Numbered from the stretch's first letter, positions 1-9,498 are shown. The stretch: DNA of 64,000 nt from Brachycybe producta (GCA_036925085.1 JAUPFP010000007.1:5319058-5383057); one strand, 5' to 3'. Made by a program: numbers and translations. The notes: a model not told the origin generated them from the letters alone.

Positions 1-222
1 TTTATTTCAGTAAATATATTTTTAGTTTAAAACACAGTTCAGGTGTAGATTTACATTAATGTACCGTGAAGTTCTGTATTGTTAGTAAATTCATTTGTTA
101 ACAATTTTGTGAAGCATCATCACTTCTCTGTTTCTATCTGCTGTCATTTCAATTTTAATCAATCGTTTCATTTTGTTACTAAGCAATCAATATACATTTA
201 TGTGTACATATTTGCTGCATAT

Positions 223-800
223 TGCATCTGCTCTTCGTGTGGCAAGGTTTATGGTCGATGAGGAAGTTCATGGCCAAGCCTTAGGCGGCAGCAACAAAAG
301 GGCTGACATCATTGCCTTCCGTAAGGTTGAGAAGAAGGGGTACATGATAGACCCAACGGTCCGAACAGAACATGATGTAGATCAGCCGAAATGTGTGCAC
401 TCGGAAAAAGTTGAACACTATAAGGACACAATCCCCCCTTTTCTGGAGCATTACGGATTGGAGGATATTGAAATCATTGGTCTTATCGTGGGTGCTAAAG
501 GCACCATTCCCAGACTTTTTGAGAACTTTCGCACCAGATTCAACCTGCCAAAATCATTGGTTACCGAAATTGACCTCTGTATTCAAGGACTCAGTACATA
601 TTGTGAGAAACCACCAGCATAATGCTACCCATCTGCATAGTTACAAACTACACCTATTCAATCCCATGTTAGTTCACTTGTTTTCACTTTTACGATTACT
701 TGTTTTTAATGTATGTACATTATTGTATTGATCTGTATTCTGAGTCGCTTTTCAGCTAGTCATGTTGATGACCAGAGAGCAATAAATGCTATTCTTCTTC
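223..800 (+). mobile_element. 3' end of an R2-like (REL-endonuclease) LINE
   Basis: An open frame from about 230 to 622 reads as the C-terminal end of a non-LTR retrotransposon polyprotein of the R2/REL-endonuclease type. Seen are a KRADIIAF stretch, then IDPTVRTEHD, then IIGLIVGAKGTIPRLF. From memory these correspond to the (R/P)D...IDPT-R-E and GLL-GARGTIPKFF signatures of that region. A 3' tail with an AATAAA-like signal near 780 follows. The reverse transcriptase is absent, so this is a 5'-truncated copy. It stands where copy B has 1.2 kb of other sequence. Confidence 0.75.
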
Positions 801-1411
801 GTTTTTGGTCACGTGAGATTTCCGTAGCACGCCAAATGTGAGAACGTGGGTTGTTTTGGAACAGTTCATTTGTAAGTTCATCAAGAGTTAGGGGAGGCAT
901 TTTTTATATGGAGATATATTTTTTCCATTAGAGAGGTAAATGTAAAACCCGGAAACACGTGTCAGTTTCAGGGAACAAACCATAAAGCTGTACAAATTTG
1001 CGGAAATGCAATTAGACACGTGCAAATACACTGAAATGCGTGGATTGCCTTTATAAGACGAGTAATCGTGTGTTTTTGCATGTGTTTTCTCTTTGTTTCT
1101 CTACTTTTTTCTTATTTTTCTAAAGTATTCAGGATTTTAGTCGAATCCTTAATTAAAACCAATTTAGCTGGTAGAAAAACAATAAACTGTAAAGAGGTCA
1201 AGGCGATTTATTTGAACACCTGTCCCCCTTCCCTCTCTTCCCTTAGGGGCAGTTTTATAGACCCCAATTGAAGATAGAAAGAGAAAGGTTATCGGGTCAC
1301 GTGAATTGTGAAAGCCAAAAATGAAATTAATTTCGATTTTTGTCTTGACGAATTTATTTTTTTGTTACGTCTATTCATTTTTTTAGTTTATAAACAATAT
1401 TATATATAATA

Positions 1412-1718
1412 TCCCAGGTCTGTGTGTCTGTGAGTAACATCTGAATTTATATAAATTTGAATAAATGAACTGCTTTTTTTTTCAAGGTCAAATATATGTC
1501 GCACACTCCCCATCCAAGAACCCCATTATATTAAATTGGAGAGGGGAAAAGGTCGAAAAGTCTAGAGGGGGGGAGAGAGAGAGAAACATGGAGGGAGGGA
1601 AAAAGGGGAGGGGTGACTGAAATTGAAATGAAAGGAGTAAAAAAGGAACAAACGACGTGCATGCGCACAATTGCCTGTGAATTTTGCTCCCGTCATTTAT
1701 GACGGGTTACCCCACTAG
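1412..1718 (+). mobile_element. Non-autonomous Helitron-like element, copy 1
   Basis: It begins TCCCAGGTCTGTGTG after an A and ends CTAG before a T, the Helitron insertion pattern. A perfect hairpin (CCCGTCA-TTTA-TGACGGG, 1689-1706) lies 8 bases before the terminal CTAG. The middle is a purine-rich GGGAGAGAG stretch with no coding capacity. The corresponding site in copy B (about 15690) is empty. An AT-rich ATATATAATA stretch precedes every copy, so the true 5' limit could lie a few bases to the left. Confidence 0.78.
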
Positions 1719-1732
1719 TTAGATATATAATA

Positions 1733-2284
1733 TCCCAGGTCTGTTTGTGTGTGTGTGGGTGGGTGTCTTTCCTCTAATGCTGGACCTTTGTCAGAATTTA
1801 TATAAATTTGAATAAACGAACTGCTTTTTTTTCTGAAGGTCAACTATATGTTGCACCCTTCCCATCCAAGAACCTCATGATATTAAATTGGAGAGGGGAA
1901 AAGGTTGGAAAGTGTAGAAGGAAGGGTTGAGAGAAATGTGGAGGGAGGAAAAAAGGTGGAAGGGGTGACTGAAATTGAAATGAAAGGAGTAAAAAAGGAA
2001 CAATGTGCATGTGCACACCAGAGAAAATGAAAAACTCATTTTCTCTTTCAAATATAAAAAGGGGAGGGGATAATAGTAGCAAAATTAAACTACAGTTTAT
2101 CACGGACAATTGTGCCCAGCATTAGAATTTCTTTTGCTCCACCCTTTTATGAACGTCATCAGTTTCTAATTGGTTTGTTACTTGGTCTGATGTCATTAAA
2201 GGGCGGAGTAAAAGAAATTCTAATGCTGGGCACAATTTGCTTGTGAATTTTGCTCCCGTCATTTATGACGGGTTACCCCGCTAG
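1733..2284 (+). mobile_element. Non-autonomous Helitron-like element, copy 2
   Basis: It has the same TCCCAGGTCTG start, hairpin and terminal CTAG as its neighbour, which ends only 14 bases upstream, so the two form a tandem pair. It is longer because it holds a nested inverted-repeat element at 2113-2231. Confidence 0.78.
2113..2231. mobile_element. Small TIR element nested in Helitron copy 2
   Basis: Terminal inverted repeats TGCCCAGCATTAGAATTTC and its complement, about 27 bp long, bound a 119-bp element. Flanks ACAATTG on the left and ACAATTTG on the right look like a 7-8 bp target duplication. Helitron copies 1 and 4 lack it and keep the uninterrupted CAATTGCCTGTGAA or a close variant. 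Confidence 0.75.
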
Positions 2285-2696
2285 TTTAATAATATTGACG
2301 ATTACAATTTTACAAATTTTAAAAACGATCAATGAAATGAATTTTAATTATAGCACCCTTTATAAAATCATATTCAGATGTAAAAAAAACACATGCGGCT
2401 CGAATGGTTTTATTTGGGACGAATTCAGTGACTGGAGGGGTGGCCCTTCTCGGTTGCAAAAGGGTCTGCCCGCGCCCTTTACCAGGAAAGAGGGAATTTC
2501 GATTGTTTTTATGATTTGTATTTTGAAACCATTCTTCTTGTCTTCTTATGGAAGAAACATTTATTATGTTTGTGACTAGAGGGGGAGAATTTGGTTTTAT
2601 AGACTGGATTTGATTTGGCTCAAAAAAGTGGACGCCCTCACCGTCTTGCTTGCGCTTTCAATTTCTTCAGTTTTTATTTGGGGCAGTAATCATGAG

Positions 2697-3502
2697 TAAT
2701 GGCGCAGTCACACTAGGCTGGTTTCCCAGCCACTGGTTGCTGCTGGCTGGTTGTAGCGCACTAGCAGCATAGTCTGAACTGCTACTAGCAGCTGCTTTCT
2801 CCAGTGGGCTAATGATTTTAACAACGGCTGGTGAAGTTGGACATGTCTAGACCTGTGCGCCGCCGGGCGAAATTGCCGCCGCCGGTGTTTTTGAAGCTCA
2901 AAATGCCGCCGCTCGCCACCTGTCCTTTTTTTAAAAAACCGGCCGCCACTCGCCACCGGTGTATGACTGGCGGCCGCCGAATTCAAATTTGTTTTGGTTG
3001 GTTTTGTTTCAAAAACTGCCATAGGAATGAAATGATACCATATTCGATATTTATCGATTTCAATTTATATCGATATGTACCGCATTCAATATATCAATAT
3101 ATTTGTTCAATATGTTCAATCCCAGACGCCGGTAGTCGCCGCCGCCGCTGCTCATATTTACCCTCGCCCACTGCAGCCGATCAGTATGCTATGGCGCACA
3201 GGTCTAGACATGTCCAACTTTAGCAGCTACCAGCTGGTCATGTGACTCCCTTCCTGCTGCTGCCATCTAGTGTGAACGTTTTGTTGCTAGTAGTGGCACT
3301 AGTGGTAGTTGAAACTCCACTGCTTGGGTTGGTTGGTTGTTAGAGTTTGTGTTTTTGCAAGATGGTGATTGGATGACTTGCACTGCTAATACCAGCAGTG
3401 ACTGGACAAGTGTGAACCCAAAGCAGCTGCTGCTTGCTGTTGCTGCTAATAGCCAGCAGCAACCAGCGGCTTGTAAACCAGCTTAGTATAACTGTGCCAT
3501 TA
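2697..3502. mobile_element. TIR DNA transposon remnant (class unclear)
   Basis: The ends are imperfect inverted repeats of about 60 bp, starting TAATGGCGCAGTCACACTAG on the left and TAATGGCACAGTTATACTAA on the complementary right end, followed by shared CTGGTTGCTGCTGGCT. The matching place in copy B (about 16107) is empty. There is no coding potential. A GC-rich hAT-like element has inserted inside (2848-3206). The target duplication cannot be fixed (TA is possible), so no superfamily is assigned. Confidence 0.72.
2848..3206 (-). mobile_element. GC-rich hAT-like MITE, copy 1
   Basis: It is bounded by TAGACCTGTGCGCC and its complement, with the 8-bp target duplication GACATGTC at 2840-2847 and 3207-3214. 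The arms are rich in GCC/CGG triplets and the centre is AT-rich with repeated ATCGATA words. It is the reverse complement of the copy at 9032-9391. The 8-bp duplication points to hAT. Open frames across it are compositional accidents. Confidence 0.88.
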
Positions 3503-3954
3503 GTGACATCATTGAAAGTGCCATTTTGTTTGTCGTATTAGATCTTGAGATTGTAGCTTAGCTAAAAGGGAATTAGAGGGGGGTATCATCATCACAAGGA
3601 TTTTAGGGCCAATCGATAGGATTTACTGTCCGTCATCACTCGAAATGTTCCAGAACTTTTACTACTAGTGATAACGTCGCTGTAATCCACCAGGTGGCGG
3701 TTACTGTGCAGTCGCCATTTTGTTGATCAGCTCTCACTATAAAATATGTACACTTGTTAGTATGTAAATGAGTATTGCACATAGCAATGGAGTGCTATGG
3801 CAGTTTCCTGTGGTGGATTATTACACTTTCACGCAATAAAAATTTCATATTGTATTTGGCAACTCATGATTACTAGTTGGGTTATTTAAATGAGATACGT
3901 TTTTCATAGAACTTGTAGAGCAGTTAAAGAAAGGGGCATTATAAAACTAAAAAG

Positions 3955-4185
3955 GAGTGCAGGAAAAAACTAAAAAGGGACAGGGCAAAACAGAAAAGGG
4001 ACAGGGCAAAACAGAAAAAGGACAGGGCAAAACAGAAAAGGGAAGGGCAAAACAGAAAAGATTATGGCAAAACAAAATATGGGCACTGCAAAACAAAATA
4101 TGGGCACTGCAAAACATAAAAGGACATGGCAAAACAAAGTGAGGCAGGGCAAAACAAAATAGGTGCAGGGCAAAACAAGATAGGA
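3955..4185 (+). repeat. About 20-bp minisatellite GGGACAGGGCAAAACAGAAA, copy A
   Basis: About ten degenerate units of a G/A-rich 20-mer containing GGCAAAACA(G/A)AA. The same array occurs in duplicated copy B at 16548-16780, so it predates the duplication. Long open frames on both strands here are artefacts of the repeat. Confidence 0.85.
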
Positions 4186-4281
4186 GGCATGTCTAAAGAG
4201 GTGCTGTTATGACATCTTTAGATCACTGGCATACTCACCATCTCCCAAACGACCAATTGGGAACACTCATGTTTAAATAAA

Positions 4282-5067
4282 CACTGGCCAACAATTTTTC
4301 ACTTTTTTTCTGCTGACTAAGATCTGACACTTGTGTTTAAGTAATTTTGGGGTGCTGATTTCAAAAATAAAATCAGTTTTTACATAGCATGTCCCGTTTT
4401 TGTTCTATGGCATGTTTTATTTTGTAACTTAGGCAATGGCTGCTGCTAGAAGAAAGTGTTTGAATAGTCTAGATACATTTTGTTATGTATGTGGAAGCTT
4501 CATTGTACCCAGTCAAAGGATGAGTTTTAGCAATTTTGTGCAGAAGGTGCAGGTGGCTTACTTTCAAGTGAGACTTGGAGACCAGGACAAGTCTTGGACT
4601 CCACGTAAAGTGTGCAAGCCCTGAGTTGAAGCATGGGTTGCAACATGAGAATAAAGGTTCATTTTCTCAACAGTCATCTTGATACATTTGCTGAAAATCT
4701 AGGTTATATAAGTGATGAGGAAGGCAAAAGGTTCCATTATGATATAAAAGCTATGGAGGAGCAATACCAAGGAAGGTGGGGTACCCACATGATGGCAGAT
4801 TACTGGTGGAGTGTTAAAAAACTGAATTTAAACACTCCAAAAAGGGCCTACATACAAAAACTTATCCATGATTGAAGAATGTGCCATCACCACGAAAAAC
4901 ATTGTAATCGTGCACTTTTATATGGTGATTGATCCAAATGGAGGTATGGCATAGTGTAAAAACTTGACGTGATGGGCAAAAACCAATGTGATATCTGAGT
5001 TCAGAACCCCAAAATTAGTCAGAAACAAGTCTCGGATATAAGTCAGCAAAAATAGTGTTGACCAGTG
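4282..5067 (+). mobile_element. Internally deleted TIR transposon carrying two transposase-like fragments
   Basis: The ends CACTGGCCAACAATTTTT and, on the complement, CACTGGTCAACACTATTTTT are inverted repeats. The paralogous place in copy B (16868-16875) is empty. Inside, 4436-4624 encodes an N-terminal piece with C-x2-C (CYVCGSF) and LGDQDKSWTP. It is followed almost directly (4633-4875) by a C-terminal piece with GCNMRIKVHFLNSHLD and MEEQYQGRWG. From memory these are the two ends of one uncharacterised multicopy protein family common in arthropod genomes. The central part is missing. Candidate target duplication is TAA or TA. Confidence 0.7.
4436..4875 (+). pseudogene. Fused N- and C-terminal remnant of an uncharacterised transposon-type protein
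   Basis: Two reading frames of 62 and 80 residues lie 8 bases apart. The first has a C-x2-C pair (FCYVCGSF), a basic start (AAARRKC), and ends SWTPRKVCKP just where the family normally shows a further cysteine. The second starts GCNMRIKVHF and contains HLDTFAENLG and RFHYDIKAMEEQYQGRWG, the C-terminal signature of the same family. Several hundred residues expected between them are gone. Function is unknown; the enclosing inverted repeats suggest the parent is a transposase. Confidence 0.6.
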
Positions 5068-5860
5068 TAATGTTTCAAATTTGAATAATTCAACAAGTAA
5101 TCTTGTGTTGACCAAGTGGAGAGCATTTCTAGCCAAATTGGGGGTCTAGTTTGTTACCTTGAATTGGAGTCTCTTTGCTTTCCAAGACTGAGGCAAGACT
5201 CTTTCCTATGACAATCGATTCCTCGACACTCATGTGATAAATGGGTGCAATCGTGCTTGTGCATCTCAGTTTAATTTCTCTTTGGACGTTGAATTCTTTG
5301 CCGATTTTAAATTGCAGTCCCAGTGTCGTCGTTGCCAATCCATTTTCATCCATAAATACGGGAAACTCTTGAAGATATTTTCTTGGAGCCTGAAAACCAT
5401 TTTGAAATGCAATAAAATTATTAATTGTGCTTATGAGCATTACAAGCACTAAAATGCATAGTTCGGTATAGGAATTAAGACTTTGGTCTCAAGTGGTTTC
5501 TAGAAGAAATTGAAAGTTTGTTAAAGACACTAGAATTGCACAAAAAGAGATTTTATGACGATAGGAACCTCTTTCACGTCATTTCACTCTCACTTTGAAG
5601 CAAAAAAGCCGGAAATCATGCAGTGGGTTGCTTTAAACTGCTATCTAAAACGGTAAGATGGGCGACTTTTTAATGATCGAGTTGGACTGCAAAAAGTAGT
5701 CGAAAAGGACAACCGGTGGCTATGCTGTGTTTAACAATGTATTCAGGGCCGGATTTAGACTTGTTGTAGCCCTAAGCTATAACATTTAAGAGGCCCTTTC
5801 CCCTCCACCAAAAAATTATCACACAATTTTTTTTAACATTTTAATTCCTTAACATTTGTG

Positions 5861-6546
5861 CAGTGGTGTGCCAATGAAATATATCAAATGAAATTTCAAT
5901 GAAATATTTCATTTCATTGAAATATTTCACAGGTCTCTGAAATTGAAATATTTCATTTCATTGAAATATTTCACAGGTCTCTGAAATTGAATTATTTCAA
6001 AAAGTGATTTATTTGGAAAACTTGTATTCAAGTACCAAAACCCAAAAAAAAGAAACACTGGTGCATATAATTTATTCATAAGAGTATTTTAAGCTTGTTT
6101 GCAATCAAAAACATGTCATAACCCTCAAGTAGACCCTCAAATTCCATTTTAATGGAATAGGTGATGTCGTATATGATGCTACATTTGATTCTAAAGATGA
6201 CCTAACTCTGAACACTTTGATGATTAAACTTTTTGTTCATTTTAATTAGGAAATGCAATCCGGGACGTATCGACAAATCCGATCGACCAATTTAGGGAAT
6301 GCAATCCTAGGATTTCGGATCTCAGGCTCTCATTCAATAGATTTGTCGATACGTCCTGGATTGCACTGGATGGCACTGGATGCACTAATATGTATAGATA
6401 GCATAATGCTGCTTGTGCGTGTTCCTAATATCTCATGTTCCTATGTGTGTTTATTTTTCAATAAATTTCACAACTTTTCATAAATTTCATGAAATATTTC
6501 ACGAAATATTTCAACAAAATAAATTTCATGAAATTGCCCATCACTA
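5861..6546. mobile_element. hAT-like MITE nested in the hAT
   Basis: The left end CAGTGGTGTGCCAATGAAAT and the complemented right end TAGTGATGGGCAATTTCATG are flanked by the 8-bp duplication CATTTGTG (5853-5860, 6547-6554). The interior is rich in repeated GAAATATTTCA palindromic words and holds no gene. Confidence 0.85.
6254..6365. repeat. Inverted-repeat element, third nesting level
   Basis: 26-bp arms TGCAATCCGGGACGTATCGA... (6254-6279) and their complement (6340-6365, one mismatch) face each other around 60 bases. It probably inserted into the MITE that surrounds it, but no clear target duplication is visible. Confidence 0.6.
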
Positions 6547-7616
6547 CATTTGTGGTATGAAACAATATGAGAAATACAAAATATAAAATATAAACAAATT
6601 TCAGAACATTTTCTTTCACGACTTAATCATAGAAAAGTTGGTTATTATATCATCAAAGGATAGGCTTCGAAGCTTGTCATTCTTGATGCACAAAATACTC
6701 AGGGAGGAGAGTTTACTTTGGTGCATTGTAGCTCTGTATTCATTTTTTATCCTCTTTAGCCTGCTAAAAGATCTCTCCCTGAACAATTTGTTATCATGAG
6801 GCTCAAAGAAATTCGGAATATCACACGGTATATTTTCTTTCATTATTTTATCTTAACTTTGTAAGACTTATGTTAAAAATGGAAAAATATTTTTTGATGA
6901 AGTGAGGCCCATGTATTGTGAGGCCCTAAGCTGCAGCTTTTTTAGCTTATAGGTAAATCCGGCCCTGAATGTATTGCTATATGAAGCATCCAGACCTGTT
7001 CACATGCGCGGCTTCTCAACCACTGACAACTGCAGTCGCTGGACGGTGGTCTATTCCTGTCACGGATGACAACCTTTAACTAGGACCACTTGCCTATCTG
7101 ATGTGTGACGTCTCTAAAACGGAGCAACAACAAGTATTTCCATGTTGTTTCCAACAATAACAAAAATGTTTCCTTCCTGTGATGGGGGCAGTTTCTGTCT
7201 TTCATTTAGACCCACTTTTGATAGTTCACTGAAGTGGCAGTCGATTTGAGCAGTATTTTTTTTGGCGACACGTCGACTACTTTTTGCAGTTCATTTCAAC
7301 CACTTAGAAGTTTCTCGTCTAAGAACGCCATTATTCTTTTAGTTCGTAACAAACTTTGAATTTCTACCAAAATCGCTTCCGATAAGCAAGGCCTACTGAA
7401 CTTGTTATTTACTTTGTTATGGTCTATCGTCCATGATAACATGGCTGCCGGGTTGGACTTCCGAGAAGTACAAATACCTTGTAGCAATTCACATAGTATT
7501 GTTAAAATTGGTTTCCATTGAAATTACTCTTGAAAAAAAGGTGAGGTAAAAGATCTTGATACGAGTTTCAACATCTGATCATTTTTAATTACAATTAATT
7601 ATTGTTTGCATGAACA

Positions 7617-8575
7617 AGACTGTGGGTCACTCAGTGACCCACAGTTCTTGTCGGAATAGCTGTATGAAGTGTAGGTCACTGAGTGACCTGCAAATCTTGT
7701 CTGAATAGCTAGCTGAAGTGTAGGTCACTGAGTGACCTGCAAATCTTGTCTGAATAGCTAGCTGAAGTGTAGGTCACTGAGTGACATGCAGATCTTGTCT
7801 GAATAGCTATATGAAGTGTAGGTCACTGAGTGACATGCAGATCTTGTCTGAATAGCTATATGAAGTGTAGGTCACTGAGTGACCTGCAAATGTTGTCTGA
7901 ATTGCTAGCTGAAGTGTAGGTCACTGAGTGACCTGCAAATCTTGTCTGAATAGCTATATGAAGTGTAGGTCACTGAGTGACCCGCAAATTTTTTCTGAAT
8001 AGCTAGCTGAAGTGTAGGTCACTGAGTGATTTGCAAATCTTGTCTGAATAGCTAGCTGAAGTGTAGGTCACTGAGTGACCTGCAAATCTTGTCTGAATAG
8101 CTAGCTGAAGTGTAGGTCACTGAGTGACATGCAGATCTTGTCTGAATAGCTAGCTGAAGTCTAGGTCACTGAGTGACCTGCAAATCTTGTCTGAATAGCT
8201 GTATGAAGTTAGGTCACTGAGTGACACACAAATCTTGTCTGAATAGCTATATAAAGTGTAGGTCACTGAGTGACCCGCAAATCTTGTCTGAATAGCTGTA
8301 TGAAGTTAGGTCACTGAGTGACACACAAATCTTGTCTGAATAGCTGTATGAAGTTAGGTCACTGAGTGACAAACAAATCTTTTCTGAATAGCTAGCTGAA
8401 GTGTAGGTCACTGAGTGACCTGCAAATCTTGTCTGAATAGCTATATGAAGTGTGGGTCACTGAGTGACCCACAGTTCTTGTCTGAATAGCTACTGTATAT
8501 AAAGTGTAGGTCACTGAGTGACCCGCAAATCTTGTCTGAATAGCTATCTGAGGTGTAGGTCACTGAGTGACCTAC
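7617..8575. repeat. 49-bp minisatellite with a palindromic core
   Basis: About twenty tandem units of roughly 49 bp, each with the near-palindrome GGTCACTGAGTGACC, then TGCAAATCTTGTCTGAATAG and (A/T)GCTAGCTGAAGT. Unit length is nearly constant and drift is mainly in the eight bases after the core (CCTGCAAA, CATGCAGA, CACACAAA). It starts about 145 bases after the end of duplicated copy A and lies upstream of the NKRF promoter. There is no open frame. Confidence 0.95.
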
Positions 8576-8922
8576 GATTAGTCTGTCCCGCTTTTGTGAC
8601 TGTTACAAAGGTTATGAGCTAGATATGACAACTTACTATAAGAAATTAATAAATCAAGCAAATAAATAAAAAACAATAATTAAAATAAAATAATTTTCTA
8701 TAAATACAATTAATTAATTAATAATTATAAATTTTATTTGAATAATTAATAATTATGATTTGGGGGGGCGGTTTATATTATTTTTTTAAAATTGACGTTC
8801 GCTATAGTTCTGCCATCTAGTGAGTTTTATATGCGATGGCTAGAAAGTTTAGAATTTGTATAGCGGCCGCTTAATTCGAAATTACGGCGAGTCGACGAGG
8901 ACTATTCATTTTTTTTTAGTTC
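8576..8922. other. AT-rich spacer and distal NKRF promoter
   Basis: 8630-8760 is almost pure A/T with repeated AATTAATAATTA; then a short G run (8762-8768) and mixed sequence up to the hAT-like insertion. No gene is seen. Confidence 0.5.
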
Positions 8923-9031
8923 CGGTGGCGGACTAGCATTAGCTTATTAGAAGTTTCATAACGCATGCGCATTGCCATCTTATCGGTTTATGTAGGAAAG
9001 TGATGGCAAGTGAAAACTACGGACCTACGGT

Positions 9032-9391
9032 TAGACCTGTGCGCCGTAGCATATTGATCGGCGGCGGCGGGCGAGAGTAAATACGAGCAGCGGCGGCGGC
9101 GGCGACTACCGGCGTCTTGAATTGAACATATCGAACAAATATATCGATATATCGAATGTGGTAATTATCGATATAAATTGAAATTGATAAATATCGATTA
9201 TGGTATCATTTCATTCCTATGGCAGTTTTTGAAACAAAACCAACCAAAACAAATTTGAATTCGGCGGCCGCCAGTCATACACCGGCGGCGAGTGGCGGCG
9301 GGTTTTTAAAAAAAAGTACAAGCGGCGAGCGGCGGCGTTTTTTTGCTTCAAAAACACCGGCGGCGGTTTCGCCCCGCGGCGCACAGGTCTA
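9032..9391 (+). mobile_element. GC-rich hAT-like MITE, copy 2
   Basis: Ends TAGACCTGTGCGCCG and CGGCGCACAGGTCTA are flanked by the 8-bp duplication CCTACGGT (9024-9031, 9392-9399). It has the same family and opposite orientation to 2848-3206: CGG-rich arms around an ATCGATA-rich AT core. Confidence 0.9.
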
Positions 9392-9438
9392 CCTACGGTG
9401 CCCCTTATTCTCATCGGCAGTTTCCATTGGTGATCAAT

Positions 9439-9448
9439 AGATGGCGCT
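9439..9448 (+). promoter_or_regulatory. AGATGGCGCT motif (CTCF-like core)
   Basis: One of five AGATGGCGC(T/C) words in the window. The word resembles the AG(A/G)(T/G)GGCGC core bound by CTCF in animals. This one lies inside the promoter MITE. Confidence 0.35.
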
Positions 9449-9498
9449 GCTAACGCACATTTGCAATCACTTTCCTGTATAAACCGATAAGATGGCAA

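Larger units (their letters stand above)
5744..6967 (-). mobile_element. hAT transposon remnant with TIR CAGGGCCGGATTTA
   Basis: Perfect ends CAGGGCCGGATTTA and TAAATCCGGCCCTG are flanked by the 8-bp duplication AATGTATT (5736-5743, 6968-6975). Copy B has the single uninterrupted AATGTATT site. A 76-residue frame at 6616-6843 (-) contains FRERSFSRLKRIKNEYRATM and LSSLSILCI, which match the C-terminal dimerisation region of ZMYM1-like hAT transposases. Most of the transposase is missing. A second hAT-like element is nested at 5861-6546. Confidence 0.92.
5655..7320. mobile_element. TIR element in the beat intron, interrupted by a hAT (copy A)
   Basis: The left end contains GATCGAGTTGGACTGCAAAA then GTAGTCG; the right end, complemented, contains GTGGTCGAAATGAACTGC followed by AAAAAGTAGTC. 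These are degenerate inverted repeats. In copy B the same element (17466-17880) is uninterrupted; here a 1.2-kb hAT (5744-6967) sits in it. Related ends occur at 11474-11648 and 24247-24532. Confidence 0.5.
1..7473 (+). repeat. Segmental duplication, copy A
   Basis: Blocks of this interval match 13627-18032 in the same order and orientation: 1-222 to 13627-13850, about 801-1400 to 15069-15690, 2287-2690 to 15700-16110, 3503-4275 to 16112-16870, 5069-5743 to 16875-17550 and 6968-7473 to 17540-18032. Aligned blocks differ at roughly one base in twenty by eye. Identity runs to base 1, so the duplication continues left of the window. It ends at 7473, after a shared GAGAAGTACAA. Material between the blocks is transposon insertion present in only one copy. 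Confidence 0.93.
5129..7473 (-). pseudogene. Duplicated fragment of the beat-family gene (second Ig domain)
   Basis: Two exon copies match the beat gene in copy B. At 7413-7473 is the 3' part of the exon encoding CTSRKSNPAAMLSWTIDHNK, cut off at the duplication end. At about 5129-5389 is the following exon starting APRKYLQEFPVF and containing LGLQFKIGKEFNVQREI and RCTSTIAPIYHM. Only two amino-acid differences (GK/GE, YH/YY) separate the latter from copy B before the ends diverge. Splice sites are still present (AG before GCT CCA; GT after the first exon, whose last base changed from G to A). The first Ig domain is absent, so this alone is not a full gene. It could be a relic or an alternative 3' exon of the gene at 16918-19042. 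Confidence 0.75.

Noticed and set aside
2831-3223. 130-codon frame through the GC-rich MITE
   Set aside because: Created by GCC-rich arms and crossing both ends of a transposon; the second copy does not preserve it.
3947-4173. Open frames on both strands (repeated FCPVP / KTEKGQG)
   Set aside because: They arise from the 20-bp minisatellite and occur equally on both strands.
7617-8575. CRISPR-like array of repeats and spacers
   Set aside because: Units are tandem with near-identical spacers and the DNA is clearly eukaryotic; it is a minisatellite.
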